Below, piece after piece: positions 54,977 through 64,000 of a DNA stretch of 64,000 bases. Position 1 is the stretch's first letter. Each line of letters starts with the position of its first letter. The notes under the pieces were generated by a model. It was not told the origin of the DNA, made no database searches, and worked only from the letters and a program-made list of their open reading frames with translations. The DNA lies in assembly GCF_027625475.1 (NCBI RefSeq), contig NZ_CP115174.1, positions 3,628,501 through 3,692,500 on the forward strand, in the 5' to 3' direction. The translations under genes and the position numbers were made by a program. The DNA comes from Sphingomonas abietis (GTDB taxonomy: Bacteria > Pseudomonadota > Alphaproteobacteria > Sphingomonadales > Sphingomonadaceae).

Positions 54977-57061
54977 ATGAGCGATACCGATACCGCAACC
55001 CACCCTTCCAAAAACGTGGTGGAGGACGGTTCCATCGATCGTCTCGCCATCGATACCATCCGCACCCTCTCGATGGACGCCGTCCAGAAGGCCAATAGCG
55101 GCCATCCCGGCACCGCGATGTCGCTGGCGCCGATCGCCGAGACGCTGTGGACCCAGTTCCTGCGCTACGACCCCAAGAAGCCATTGTGGCCCAACCGCGA
55201 TCGCTTCATCCTGTCGTGCGGCCACGCGTCGATGCTGCTCTACTCGCTGCTCCATCTCTCGGGCACGATCGAGGTCGACGAGCATGGCCAGCCGACCGGC
55301 AAGCCCGCGGTCGGGCTGGACGACATCAAGCAGTTCCGCCAGTCCGGCAGCAAGACGCCGGGCCACCCGGAATATCGCGACACCACCGGCGTCGAGACGA
55401 CGACCGGCCCGCTCGGCGCCGGCTGCGGCAATTCGGTCGGCTTCGCGATCGCCGAGCGCTGGCTCGCCGCCCACTTCAACAAGCCCGGCTTCGACATCTT
55501 CGACCACGACACCTATGTCTTCTCGTCCGATGGCGACATGATGGAGGGCGTGGCGTCCGAGGCGGCGTCGATCGCGGGCCACCTCAAGCTCAGCAACCTC
55601 TGCTGGGTCTATGACTCGAACGACATCACCATCGAGGGCGACACCAATCTCGCCTTCGACGAGAATGTGATCGAGCGCTTCAAGGCCTATGGCTGGAACA
55701 CCATCCTGATCGAGGATGCCGAGGACACCGCCGCCTTCGCGCAGGCGATCGAGACCTTCAAGGCGACCACCGACAAGCCGACCTTCATCGAGGTCCGCTC
55801 GATCATCGGCATCGGCTTCCCGACCCGCGCCGGCACCCACAAGGCGCATAGCGACGCCCCCGGCGAGGACGAAATTCGCGGCGCCAAGAAGAGCTATGGC
55901 TGGCCCGAGGACGAACAGTTCCTCGTCCCCGAAAAGGCCAAGGCCCATTTCGAGCAGGCGATCGGCCGCAACACCGCGACCCGCGAAGCCTGGGAGAAGT
56001 TGGTCGGCGACTATCGCGACCAGTATCCCGATCTCGGCAAGGAACTCGATCTGATGCTCGCGGGCACGCTGCCCGAGGGCTGGGACGCCGCGCTCCCGCA
56101 TTTCGAGCCCGACGCCAAGGGCATGGCCAGCCGCGAAGCGGGCGGCAAGGTGCTCAATGCGATCGCGCCCGCCATTCCCTGGCTGGTCGGCGGCGCCGCC
56201 GATCTCGCGCCTTCGACCAAGACCGACATCAAGGATGGCGGTTCGTTCGAGGCGGGCAGCTATGGCGGCCGCAACCTCCATTTCGGCATCCGCGAGCATG
56301 GCATGGGCGCCGCCGCCAACGGCATGGCGCTGAGCTATCTGCGCTCCTACACCGGCACCTTCTTCGTGTTCTCGGACTATATGCGCCCGACGCTGCGGCT
56401 CGCGGCGATCATGCAGGTGCCGACGATCTTCGTGTTCACGCATGATTCGATCGGCGTCGGCGAGGATGGCCCGACCCACCAGCCAATCGAGCAGCTCGCC
56501 TCGCTGCGCGCCGTCCCCGGCCTCGACACGATCCGCCCGGGCGACGCCAATGAGACCGCTTATGCCTGGAAGGCCGCGCTCGACAGCCAGAAGACGCCCA
56601 GCGTGCTGGTCTTCTCGCGCCAGCCGATGCCGACGCTCGACCGCACCAAGTACAATTCGGCCGAGGGGCTGCTCAAGGGCGGCTATGTCGTGACCAAGGA
56701 CGAGGGCACGCCCGATATCATCCTGATCGCCACCGGCACCGAGCTCGGCCTCGCCGTCGCCGCCGCCGAGAAGCTCGCCGAGGGCGGCACCAAGGCGCGC
56801 GTCGTCTCGCTGCCGAGCTTCCACCGCTTTGAGGTGCAGGACCAGGCCTATAAGGACAGCGTGCTGCCCCCGTCTGTCACCGCGCGCGTCGCGATTGAGC
56901 AGGGCAGCGAGTTCGGCTGGGATCGCTATGTCGGCTTCGCCGGCAAGACGGTCACCATGTCGACCTTCGGCGCCTCCGCCCCGATCGAGAAGCTCCAGGC
57001 CAAGTTCGGCTTTACTCTCGATAACGTCGTCAAGGTCGCCCGCGAGGTGATGGGGAAGTAA
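54977..57061 (+). CDS. tkt: Transketolase
   Basis: 694-residue thiamine-diphosphate enzyme moving two-carbon units in the pentose phosphate pathway. Blocks: ANSGHPGTAMSLAP, SCGHASMLLYSLLHL, TGPLGAGCGNSVGFAIAE, the ThDP-binding SSDGDMMEGV to DSNDITIEG, and in the pyrimidine domain GIREHGMGAAANGMALS and THDSIGVGEDGPTHQPIEQL. Length is normal. It is the second gene of the block; 96 bases separate it from rpiA. Confidence 0.96.
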   Translation: MSDTDTATHPSKNVVEDGSIDRLAIDTIRTLSMDAVQKANSGHPGTAMSLAPIAETLWTQFLRYDPKKPLWPNRDRFILSCGHASMLLYSLLHLSGTIEVDEHGQPTGKPAVGLDDIKQFRQSGSKTPGHPEYRDTTGVETTTGPLGAGCGNSVGFAIAERWLAAHFNKPGFDIFDHDTYVFSSDGDMMEGVASEAASIAGHLKLSNLCWVYDSNDITIEGDTNLAFDENVIERFKAYGWNTILIEDAEDTAAFAQAIETFKATTDKPTFIEVRSIIGIGFPTRAGTHKAHSDAPGEDEIRGAKKSYGWPEDEQFLVPEKAKAHFEQAIGRNTATREAWEKLVGDYRDQYPDLGKELDLMLAGTLPEGWDAALPHFEPDAKGMASREAGGKVLNAIAPAIPWLVGGAADLAPSTKTDIKDGGSFEAGSYGGRNLHFGIREHGMGAAANGMALSYLRSYTGTFFVFSDYMRPTLRLAAIMQVPTIFVFTHDSIGVGEDGPTHQPIEQLASLRAVPGLDTIRPGDANETAYAWKAALDSQKTPSVLVFSRQPMPTLDRTKYNSAEGLLKGGYVVTKDEGTPDIILIATGTELGLAVAAAEKLAEGGTKARVVSLPSFHRFEVQDQAYKDSVLPPSVTARVAIEQGSEFGWDRYVGFAGKTVTMSTFGASAPIEKLQAKFGFTLDNVVKVAREVMGK

Positions 57062-57123
57062 TTCCCACGTCTGACTTTATGCCCGACCATCGCGATGCCG
57101 TCCGCACCAATGAAAGTGGATTC

Positions 57124-59925
57124 ATGACCAGTCGTTTGAAAACTCTTGGCGAGGCCGGACAGGCCGTCTGGCTCGATTTCGTCGATCGCAAGTTCATGGA
57201 TGCGGGCGGCCTCAAGAAGCTGGTCGAGGAGGATGGCCTGACCGGCGTCACCTCCAACCCCTCGATCTTCGAGAAGGCGATCGGCCATTCGGACGCCTAT
57301 GACGATCAGCTCCAGGCCGATCTCGCGGCCGCCGACACCACGGTCGAGAGCGCCTACGAAGCGCTGGCGATCAAGGACATCGAGGATGCCTGCGATACGC
57401 TGCGTCCGGTCTATGACCGGCTCGACGCCAAGGACGGCTATGTCTCGATCGAGGTCTCGCCCTATCTGGCGATGGACACCGCGCCCACGATCGCGGCGGC
57501 CAAGCGGTTGTGGGCGACGGTCGACCGCCCGAACCTGATGGTCAAGATCCCCGGCACCGATCCGGGCGTCCCCGCCATTGAGGAGGCGTTGACCGCCGGC
57601 ATCAACATCAACGTCACTTTGCTGTTCTCGATCGACGCCTACAAGAAGGTGCTCGAGGCCTATATCGCGGCACTCGAAGCGCGTGTCGCCAAGGGTGAGC
57701 CGATCGACCGGATCGCCTCGGTCGCGAGCTTCTTCGTCAGCCGCATCGACGGCGTGATCGACAAGAAGATCGACGCGCTCGGCACCGATGAGGCCAAGGC
57801 GGTGCGCGGCAAGGTCGCGATCGCCAACGCCAAGCTGGCCTATCAGCATTATCTGGAGGTTTCGGCCTCGGCCCGCTGGCAGGCGCTGGCCGAGAAGGGC
57901 GCGCAGCCTCAGCGGCTGCTGTGGGCCTCCACCGGCACCAAGGACAAGGCCTATTCGGACGTCCTCTATGTCGAGACGCTGATCGGCCGCGACACCGTCA
58001 ACACCATGCCGCCGGCGACGATGGATGCGTTCCGCGACCATGGCGAGACCAGCAACAGCCTGGTCTCCGACATCGACGACGCCGAGAAGGTGATGAACGA
58101 AGCCGAGCGGCTCGGCCTCGATCTCGCCGGCGTCACCGCGCAGCTGGTGGTCGACGGGGTGAAGTCCTTCGCCGATGCCGCCGACTCGCTCTACGGCGCG
58201 GTCGCCGACAAGCGCATCAAGTTCCTCGGCGACAAGATCGACGGCTTCAGCGCCGATCTGCCCGCCGATCTGGACGCCGCCGTGAAGGACGCCATCGAGA
58301 AGGCGCGCAAGGATGGCTGGTCGCGCAAGCTCTGGGCCGGCGACGCCTCGATGTGGACCGGCGGCGACGAGGGCAAGTGGCTCGGCTGGCTGGCCGCCGC
58401 GCGCGGCGAGCAGGTCGATTTCGACGCGCTGGCCGCGCTCGGCCAGGAAGCCCGGAAATATAAGGACGTCGTGCTGCTCGGCATGGGCGGCTCCAGCCTC
58501 GGGCCGGAGGTGATCGGCCTGATCCTGGGTTCGGCCTCGGGTTCGCCGAAGCTGCACGCGCTCGACAGCACCGATCCGGGCCAGGTCGCCACCGTCGCCG
58601 ATGCGATCGATCCGGCCAACACCCTGTTCATCGTCTCGTCCAAATCGGGGTCGACGATGGAGCCCGAACTGCTCCGCGCCTATTTCTTCGCGCGCTGCGC
58701 GCAGGCGGTGGGCGAAGGCCAGGCGGGCAGCCGCTTCGTCGCGGTCACCGATCCCGGCTCCAAGCTGGAGGCGGCCGCCAAGCAGGATGGCTTCGCGCAC
58801 ATCTTCTACGGCGATAAGACGATCGGCGGGCGCTATTCGGTGCTCTCGGTGTTCGGCATGGTGCCCGCCGCCGCGATCGGGATCGACGTCGCCGGTTTCT
58901 TCGAGACCGTGAAGACGATGGCCCATTCAGTCGGCCCCGATGCGCCACCCGCCTCCAACCCCGGCTTCCAGCTCGGCGCGATCATGGGTGCGGCGGCGGT
59001 GGCAGGCCGCGACAAGCTGACTTTGGTCCCCTCGCCCACCCTCAAGCCGTTCGGTTCGTGGCTGGAGCAGCTGCTCGCGGAGAGCACCGGCAAGCAGGGC
59101 AAGGGCATCGTCCCGGTCGATCTCGAGCCGCTCGGCGATCCGGCCGACTATGGCAATGATCGCGTGTTCGTGCATCTCCACCTCGAAGGCGACGAGATGT
59201 CGGCGGACCACGCCAAGCTCGATGCGCTCAAGGCGGTCGGCCAGCCGATCGTGACGATCACGCTCGCCGACAAGGCCGATATCGGCCAGGAGTTCGTCCG
59301 CTGGGAGATCGCCACCGCGGTTGCCGGCGCGGTGATCGGCATCGATCCGTTCGACCAGCCCGACGTCGAGGATGCCAAGATCCAGACCCGCCAGCTGATC
59401 GAGGCCTATGAGCAGTCCGGCCATCTCGATCCCGAGACGGCGTTCTTCGAGGATGGCGATTTCGCCTTCTTCGCGCCCAAGCCGGTCGCGGGCGGCGATG
59501 CCGTCGCCATCCTGAAGGCCCATTTCGCTACCGCCAAGCCGGGCGATTATGCCGGTTTCCTCGCCTATATCGAACGCGAGGAAAAGCATGAGGCGCTGAT
59601 CGAGCAGATCCGCGTCGACGTCCGCGACGCCCACAAGATCGCGACAGTCGCCGGCTTCGGCCCGCGCTTCCTGCACTCCACCGGGCAGGCCTATAAGGGT
59701 GGCCCCAAGGACGGCATCTTCCTGGAGATCACCCGCGAGCCGGCACAGGATATCGCCATCCCCGGCAATCGCGCCTCGTTCGGCACGGTGCAGCTGGCGC
59801 AGGCGCGCGGCGATCTCGATGTCCTCGCCTCGCGTGGGCAGCGGGTGCTGCGGGTGCATCTGAAAGATGAAAAATCCGGGCTCCAAGCGCTGGCCAGCGC
59901 GTTGAAGGTTGCAACTCAAGACTAA
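57124..59925 (+). CDS. Bifunctional transaldolase / glucose-6-phosphate isomerase
   Basis: 933-residue fusion. Residues about 1-370 are transaldolase ([14 protein letters not shown], catalytic Lys in [35 protein letters not shown]). Residues about 390-933 are glucose-6-phosphate isomerase ([58 protein letters not shown]). Both active parts look intact. Such tal-pgi fusions occur in several alphaproteobacteria and others. Joining the two lets fructose-6-phosphate from transaldolase be recycled to glucose-6-phosphate for Zwf. ATG 57124 gives the family N-terminus; the frame opens 15 codons earlier. Confidence 0.95.
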   Translation: MTSRLKTLGEAGQAVWLDFVDRKFMDAGGLKKLVEEDGLTGVTSNPSIFEKAIGHSDAYDDQLQADLAAADTTVESAYEALAIKDIEDACDTLRPVYDRLDAKDGYVSIEVSPYLAMDTAPTIAAAKRLWATVDRPNLMVKIPGTDPGVPAIEEALTAGININVTLLFSIDAYKKVLEAYIAALEARVAKGEPIDRIASVASFFVSRIDGVIDKKIDALGTDEAKAVRGKVAIANAKLAYQHYLEVSASARWQALAEKGAQPQRLLWASTGTKDKAYSDVLYVETLIGRDTVNTMPPATMDAFRDHGETSNSLVSDIDDAEKVMNEAERLGLDLAGVTAQLVVDGVKSFADAADSLYGAVADKRIKFLGDKIDGFSADLPADLDAAVKDAIEKARKDGWSRKLWAGDASMWTGGDEGKWLGWLAAARGEQVDFDALAALGQEARKYKDVVLLGMGGSSLGPEVIGLILGSASGSPKLHALDSTDPGQVATVADAIDPANTLFIVSSKSGSTMEPELLRAYFFARCAQAVGEGQAGSRFVAVTDPGSKLEAAAKQDGFAHIFYGDKTIGGRYSVLSVFGMVPAAAIGIDVAGFFETVKTMAHSVGPDAPPASNPGFQLGAIMGAAAVAGRDKLTLVPSPTLKPFGSWLEQLLAESTGKQGKGIVPVDLEPLGDPADYGNDRVFVHLHLEGDEMSADHAKLDALKAVGQPIVTITLADKADIGQEFVRWEIATAVAGAVIGIDPFDQPDVEDAKIQTRQLIEAYEQSGHLDPETAFFEDGDFAFFAPKPVAGGDAVAILKAHFATAKPGDYAGFLAYIEREEKHEALIEQIRVDVRDAHKIATVAGFGPRFLHSTGQAYKGGPKDGIFLEITREPAQDIAIPGNRASFGTVQLAQARGDLDVLASRGQRVLRVHLKDEKSGLQALASALKVATQD

Positions 59926-59941
59926 TCTGGAGCAATTTCCT

Positions 59942-60919
59942 ATGCAGATCGGCATCATCGGCCTCGGCCGGATGGGCGGCGGCATCGCCAAGCGGCTGAT
60001 GAAGCACGGCCACACCACGGTCGTCTATGATCAGGCCGAGAAGGCCGTGTCCGACCTGGCGAGCGCGGGTGCCACCGGCGCCGGCTCGCTGGCGGACCTG
60101 GTCGCCAAGCTCGACAAGCCGCGCGCGGTGTGGGTGATGCTGCCGGCCGGCAAGATCACCGAGGAGACGATCGAGACGCTCTCCGGCCTGCTCGAAGCCG
60201 ACGACATCATCATCGATGGCGGCAACACCTTCTACAAGGACGACATCCGCCGCGCCAAGGCGCTCAAGGACAAGAGCATCCACTATGTCGACGTCGGCAC
60301 GTCCGGCGGTGTCTGGGGGCTCGATCGCGGCTTCTGCATGATGATCGGCGGCGACAAGGAGACGGTCGATCACATCGATCCGATCCTCGAGGCGCTGGCG
60401 CCGGGCCTCGGCAAGATCGAGCGCACGCTCGGCCGCGAGGGCGATCCGATCCGCCCCGAAAAGGGCTACATCCACGCCGGCCCTCCGGGCGCGGGCCACT
60501 TCGTCAAGATGGTCCACAACGGCATCGAATATGGCATCATGGCCGCCTATGCCGAGGGCTTCGACGTGCTGAAGAGCAAGAATTCGGAGCGTCTGCCGGA
60601 AGACGAGCGGTTCGAGCTCAACCTGCCCGACATCGCGGAGGTCTGGCGCCGCGGCAGCGTGATCTCGTCCTGGCTGCTCGACCTCTCGGCCGACGCGCTC
60701 TACGAAAATCACGACCTCACCCAATATAGCGGGCAGGTCGCGGACTCGGGCGAAGGCCAGTGGACGATCGACGCGGCGATGGAGGAGGCGGTGCCCGCCT
60801 ATGTCCTCTCCGCCGCGCTGTTCGCGCGCTACCGTTCGCGCAGCGACAACACGTTCGGCGACAAATTGCTCTCGGCGATGCGCCACGGCTTCGGCGGCCA
60901 CGTCGAAATGCCGCAATAA
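59942..60919 (+). CDS. gnd: 6-phosphogluconate dehydrogenase (decarboxylating), short type
   Basis: 325-residue enzyme oxidising 6-phosphogluconate to ribulose-5-phosphate and CO2. The Rossmann motif is [16 protein letters not shown], the substrate motif [10 protein letters not shown], and the catalytic Lys is in [14 protein letters not shown]. It is the short form (about 300-330 residues), which in several bacteria prefers NAD. GGAG lies nine bases before ATG 59942, and its stop overlaps the zwf start by one base (TAATG). Confidence 0.95.
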   Translation: MQIGIIGLGRMGGGIAKRLMKHGHTTVVYDQAEKAVSDLASAGATGAGSLADLVAKLDKPRAVWVMLPAGKITEETIETLSGLLEADDIIIDGGNTFYKDDIRRAKALKDKSIHYVDVGTSGGVWGLDRGFCMMIGGDKETVDHIDPILEALAPGLGKIERTLGREGDPIRPEKGYIHAGPPGAGHFVKMVHNGIEYGIMAAYAEGFDVLKSKNSERLPEDERFELNLPDIAEVWRRGSVISSWLLDLSADALYENHDLTQYSGQVADSGEGQWTIDAAMEEAVPAYVLSAALFARYRSRSDNTFGDKLLSAMRHGFGGHVEMPQ

Positions 60920-62391
60920 TGGCGAAGCAGCCCAAGATCACCCCGGGTGATCCCGCGCCGGCTGCGACATTGGTGATCTTCGGCGGCGCGGGGGATCTCT
61001 CGCGCCGCCTGCTCACCCCGGCCCTCGTCAACCTCACCCGCGAGGGTCTGATCGGCGAGGCCCTCGACCTCCTCGTCGTCAGCCGCGGGCCGGACGAGGG
61101 CATCCAGCAGCAGCTTTCCGAACATCTCGATCTCGCCGACAAGGCGACCAAGGCGGCCTGGGCCAAGCGCTGCAAGAAACTCTCCTATTTCCAGGGCGAG
61201 TTCGACGATCCCGCCAACTTCGAAGGCCTCGCCCAGCAGCTGAGCGGCAACATCGCCTTCTACTTCGCCACCGCTGCCAGCTTCTTCGGCCCGATCGCGC
61301 AGAATCTTGCGAAGGTCGGCCTGCTCACCGAGACGGACGGCTTCCGCCGTGTCGTGGTCGAAAAGCCATTCGGCCACGATCTCCCCACCGCCCGCGCGCT
61401 CAACAAGACGTTGCTCGGCGTGATGGAAGAAAGCCAGATCTTCCGCATCGATCATTTCCTCGGCAAGGAAACGGTGCAGAACATCATGATCGCGCGCTTC
61501 GGCAACGCCTTCTTCGAGGCGATGTGGAATTCGCGCTATATCGATCATATCCAGATCACCGCCGCCGAGACGGTCGATGTCGGCACCCGCGGGGCCTTCT
61601 ACGACGCCACCGGCGCGCTGCGCGACATGCTGCCGAACCACCTGTTCCAGCTGCTCGCGATGGTCGGCATGGAACCGCCGAACAGCTTCGATGCCGAACG
61701 TGTCCGCGACGAGAAGGTCAAGCTGCTCCAGGCCGTCCGCATCCCCACCGCCGACGAGGCGAAGACCGATGCGGTGCGCGGCCGCTACACCGGCGGCACC
61801 GCGGGCGGCAAGAAGATCGGCGCCTATCTGAAGGCGGCGGACGTCGCCAAGGGCAGCAAGACCGAGACCTATGCGGCGATCAGGCTGATGGTCGACAGCT
61901 GGCGCTGGGCCGGCGTGCCCTTCTATCTGCGCACCGGCAAGGCGATGGCGGCCCGCGACACCGAGATCGTCATCCAGTTCAAGCCGATCGCCCTGGCGCT
62001 GTTCCGCAACACCGACATCTCGAAGATTCCGGCCAACAAGCTGGTCATCCAGATCCAGCCCAATGAGGGACTGGACCTGCACTTCGTCGCCAAGACGCCG
62101 GGGCCGGTGATCGACACCGCGCCGGTCGAAATGAAGTTCCGCTATGCCGACAGCTTCGATCTCGGCCACCGCACCGGCTACGAGACCCTGCTCTACGACG
62201 TGCTGATCGGCGACCAGTCGCTGTTCCAGCGGGCCGATCAGGTCGAGCGCGGGTGGGAGATCGTGCAGCCGATCCTGCGCCAATGGGCCAAGAGCGGTTC
62301 ACCCGAAGACTATAAGGCCGGCTCGCAGGGGCCTGCCGGCGCCGACGAGCTGATCGAGCGCGACGGCCGCCGCTGGCATCCAGTAGATTGA
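60919..62391 (+). CDS. zwf: Glucose-6-phosphate 1-dehydrogenase
   Basis: 490-residue first enzyme of the oxidative pentose phosphate and Entner-Doudoroff routes. Cofactor loop VIFGGAGDLSRRLLTPAL, conserved EKPFGHDL and the family signature RIDHFLGKETVQN (catalytic His), with RNTDISKIPANKLVIQIQPNEG near the C-terminus. Start fixed by the one-base overlap with gnd. The usual neighbours pgl and edd are absent here. Confidence 0.97.
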   Translation: MAKQPKITPGDPAPAATLVIFGGAGDLSRRLLTPALVNLTREGLIGEALDLLVVSRGPDEGIQQQLSEHLDLADKATKAAWAKRCKKLSYFQGEFDDPANFEGLAQQLSGNIAFYFATAASFFGPIAQNLAKVGLLTETDGFRRVVVEKPFGHDLPTARALNKTLLGVMEESQIFRIDHFLGKETVQNIMIARFGNAFFEAMWNSRYIDHIQITAAETVDVGTRGAFYDATGALRDMLPNHLFQLLAMVGMEPPNSFDAERVRDEKVKLLQAVRIPTADEAKTDAVRGRYTGGTAGGKKIGAYLKAADVAKGSKTETYAAIRLMVDSWRWAGVPFYLRTGKAMAARDTEIVIQFKPIALALFRNTDISKIPANKLVIQIQPNEGLDLHFVAKTPGPVIDTAPVEMKFRYADSFDLGHRTGYETLLYDVLIGDQSLFQRADQVERGWEIVQPILRQWAKSGSPEDYKAGSQGPAGADELIERDGRRWHPVD

Positions 62392-62392
62392 G

Positions 62393-63223
62393 ATGAACAT
62401 GGACAAACCCATTCGCCTTTTCGTTTCCGATGTCGACGGCACCCTGGTCCGCAATGACAAGACGCTGGCCAATGCCACGATCGAGGCCGCCCGCCGGCTG
62501 GAACATGCCAGCGTCCACATGACGCTGATCAGCGCGCGGCCGCCCTCGGGCATCCTGCCAATGGCCCGCGCGCTGGGGCTGACCGCGCCGTTCGGTGCGT
62601 TCAACGGCGGCACGCTGGTGATGCCGTCCGGCGATATCCTGACCGCCCGCCATCTTTCGGCCGAAGCCAGCCGCACCGCGATCGATATCGTCACGGCAAG
62701 CGGCGCCGCGATCTGGGTGTTCGCCGACGGCAAATGGTTCGCCTCCGACGACACCAACCCGCACGTGCCCAACGAGAAGCGCGCGGCGATGGTCGATCCG
62801 GTGGTCGGCACCGATTTCGAGGCGCTGCACGGGCGCATCGACAAGATCGTCGGCGTCAGCGACGATACCGCGCTGATCGCCAAGCTGGAGGCGGACGAGA
62901 AGGCCGCGCTCGGCGAGACGGCCGAGGTCAGCTGCTCGCAGACCTATTATTGCGACATCACCCACCCGCTCGCCAACAAGGGCGACGGCATCATCGCATT
63001 GTGCGCCGCGATCGGCGTGCCGCTCGAAGAGACGGCGGCGATCGGCGACATGCCGAACGACATCCCGATGCTCAAGCGCGCCGCCGTGGCGATCGCGATG
63101 GGCCAGGCGCCGGCCGAGGTGAAGGCGGCAGCCGGCTGGGTCAGCGCCAGCAACAACGACGATGGCGTCGCCAAGGCGATCGAACGCATCCTGCTGCCCG
63201 AAGTGGCGCGGCATCGGCTGTGA
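62393..63223 (+). CDS. Cof-type HAD-superfamily sugar phosphatase
   Basis: 276-residue HAD hydrolase of the Cof subfamily (class IIB cap). The nucleophile motif is VSDVDGTLVRND; motif II Ser is in TLISARPPSG; the C-terminal motif is NKGDGIIAL followed by GDMPNDIPMLKRA. These enzymes dephosphorylate sugar phosphates or flavin/PLP-type compounds. It starts one base after the zwf stop, so it is part of the pentose phosphate operon, taking the place where pgl is often found; it is not a Pgl homologue. Confidence 0.9.
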   Translation: MNMDKPIRLFVSDVDGTLVRNDKTLANATIEAARRLEHASVHMTLISARPPSGILPMARALGLTAPFGAFNGGTLVMPSGDILTARHLSAEASRTAIDIVTASGAAIWVFADGKWFASDDTNPHVPNEKRAAMVDPVVGTDFEALHGRIDKIVGVSDDTALIAKLEADEKAALGETAEVSCSQTYYCDITHPLANKGDGIIALCAAIGVPLEETAAIGDMPNDIPMLKRAAVAIAMGQAPAEVKAAAGWVSASNNDDGVAKAIERILLPEVARHRL

Positions 63224-63288
63224 GGCCAAGCGGCCGGCCATGAGGCAAGGCCCCCCTTTCCCGCCTTTGCGGGAGAGGGTTGGGCGAG

Positions 63289-63356
63289 GATCTTCCGCTT
63301 CGACGCATCTTCTGCTTCGACGCATCTTCTGCTTCGACACATCTTCTGCTTCGACA
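63289..63356. repeat. Four tandem 17-bp repeats
   Basis: Units CATCTTCTGCTTCGACR at 63306, 63323 and 63340, with a first variant at 63289 (GATCTTCCGCTTCGACG), lie head to tail with no spacers. Being 17 bp and in a gap between genes, it is not coding. Copy number may vary between strains. A short hairpin (TCCCGC/GCGGGA, 63259-63274) precedes it. Confidence 0.85.
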
Positions 63357-63402
63357 CAGGCGCCGCAAGGCGAACAGGTACATATACGCCGCCCCATCCG
63401 TT

Positions 63403-63473
63403 CTCCTGCGAAAGCAGGAGCCCAGGGTTACAGGTGGCGCCGCTCTTCACCTGGGCTCCTGCCTACGCAGGAG
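63403..63473. repeat. Paired hairpins forming a larger inverted repeat (REP/BIME-like)
   Basis: CTCCTGC-GAAA-GCAGGAG (63403-63420) and CTCCTGC-CTAC-GCAGGAG (63456-63473) are two hairpins. In addition GCAGGAGCCCAGG (63414-63426) is the exact complement of CCTGGGCTCCTGC (63450-63462), so the region can also fold as one long stem. Similar 'GCGAAAGCAGGAGCCC' units are, as I recall, frequent between sphingomonad genes. Confidence 0.75.
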
Positions 63474-63499
63474 CACGGCGGATCAGGCTTACTCCGCCG

Positions 63500-64000
63500 T
63501 CACTCCGCCAGCGGCAGGCTGAGCCGCACCAGCAGGCCGCCGAGATCCTCGCTCTCCTCCAGCGCGACCTTGCCGCCATAGATCTCGGCGACGTCGCGCA
63601 CGATGGCGAGGCCGAGGCCGGTGCCGGGCTTGCCGGTATCGAGCCGGGCGCCGCGCTCGAAGATCTTCTCGCGCTCGGCCTCGGGAATGCCCCGGCCGTC
63701 ATCCTCGGTGATGATCTCCGCCATCTCGCCGACCTTCTCGACCGTCACGAACACGCGGCCGCCGCCATATTTGGCGGCATTCTCCATCAGGTTGCCGAGC
63801 AGTTCGTCGAGATCCTGCCGCTCGACGCGGACGGCGAGGCCACGCGTGCCGTCGAGATCGATCACCGTATCGGGGAACAGGCGATCGACGGCCCGCTCCA
63901 CCGCCTCCAGCGACGCCCAGACGTCCGCCCGGCTCTGCGCCGATCCGCGCCGCCCGACGGCGCGCGCGCGCGCCAAATGATGGTCGACCTGTCGCCGCAT
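63500..64000 (-). CDS. Sensor histidine kinase, C-terminal part (5' end outside window)
   Basis: At least 166 residues of the catalytic domain of a two-component sensor kinase. N box in LLGNLMENAAKYGG, G1 box in TEDDGRGIPEAERE, F box EKIFERG and G2 box in GKPGTGLGLAIVRDVAE. The His-containing dimerisation domain lies just past the right edge, where DHHLARARA follows the expected H-box region. The PhoQ-like style (short, ending LRLSLPLAE) is suggestive only. The gene runs leftwards and ends beside the repeat cluster. Confidence 0.9.
   Translation of the reverse strand: MRRQVDHHLARARAVGRRGSAQSRADVWASLEAVERAVDRLFPDTVIDLDGTRGLAVRVERQDLDELLGNLMENAAKYGGGRVFVTVEKVGEMAEIITEDDGRGIPEAEREKIFERGARLDTGKPGTGLGLAIVRDVAEIYGGKVALEESEDLGGLLVRLSLPLAE

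Noticed and set aside
54134..56824. Minus-strand open frame of about 896 codons
   Set aside because: Opposite rpiA and tkt; no motif, shadow composition.
63289..63356. Possible CRISPR array
   Set aside because: The 17-bp units are contiguous with no spacers, and no cas genes are nearby.

Overview
This 64 kb window is GC-rich chromosomal DNA from an alphaproteobacterium, most likely a sphingomonad (Sphingomonadaceae). The signs are two MucR-type regulators, a Caulobacter/Sphingomonas-type xylose dehydrogenase and 2-keto-3-deoxyxylonate dehydratase, a TonB-dependent receptor with the long '-DEIIVTGIRASI' N-terminus, a fused transaldolase/phosphoglucose isomerase, TIGR02300 (FYDLN) and LytTR proteins, and the conserved order fur-plsC-miaB-phoH-ybeY-ybeX. 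A flagellin gene and a methyl-accepting protein suggest motility. Most of the window is core genome with short intergenic gaps and many ATGA stop/start overlaps.

Left edge (1-3 kb): the only clearly accessory region. A minus-strand frame of at least 739 codons runs off the left edge and encodes a long prokaryotic Argonaute of the RsAgo-like, catalytically inactive (long-B) type. Behind it lie about 670 bases without a gene, a 12-bp tandem repeat, and a tRNA-Ala(GGC) whose 3' end faces the Argonaute, as expected for an island at a tRNA attachment site.

3-11.7 kb: TIGR02300, aroA-cmk, an acyl-CoA synthetase, a nitronate monooxygenase-type flavoprotein, a GH130 glycoside phosphorylase and a TPR-sulfotransferase. 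11.7-26.2 kb: an N-acetylglucosamine/chitooligosaccharide locus. One arm (minus) is TonB receptor, GH20 hexosaminidase, EIIA-HPr-EI fusion, NagE and NagX, mostly joined by 4-base overlaps. The other arm (plus) is a GntR/UTRA regulator, a SIS-type GlcN6P deaminase, NagA and a cupin-like protein. Together they import GlcNAc oligomers, cleave them, phosphorylate GlcNAc and feed fructose-6-phosphate into central metabolism.

26.3-36.9 kb: housekeeping genes (Nfu, RutE-like, TsaB, RimI, MucR, Fur, PlsC, MiaB, PhoH, YbeY, CorC-like), with a chemoreceptor-like gene and a small, less GC-rich membrane ORF wedged between phoH and ybeY. 37-44 kb: a sorbosone dehydrogenase-like lipoprotein, two tiny Tyr/Gly/His-rich secreted proteins, a VOC protein, lnt and metK. 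44-49.4 kb: a LytS/LytTR-type two-component pair, a GGDEF(degenerate)-EAL protein and flagellin.

50-53.5 kb: xylose oxidation (xylX, xylB, galM) behind a LacI-type operator-like palindrome. 53.7-63.2 kb: a second MucR paralogue that has lost both zinc-finger histidines and gained an AT-hook-like tail, followed by a pentose phosphate block: rpiA, tkt, tal-pgi, gnd, zwf and a HAD phosphatase. The right edge holds tandem repeats, hairpins and the 3' part of a sensor kinase.
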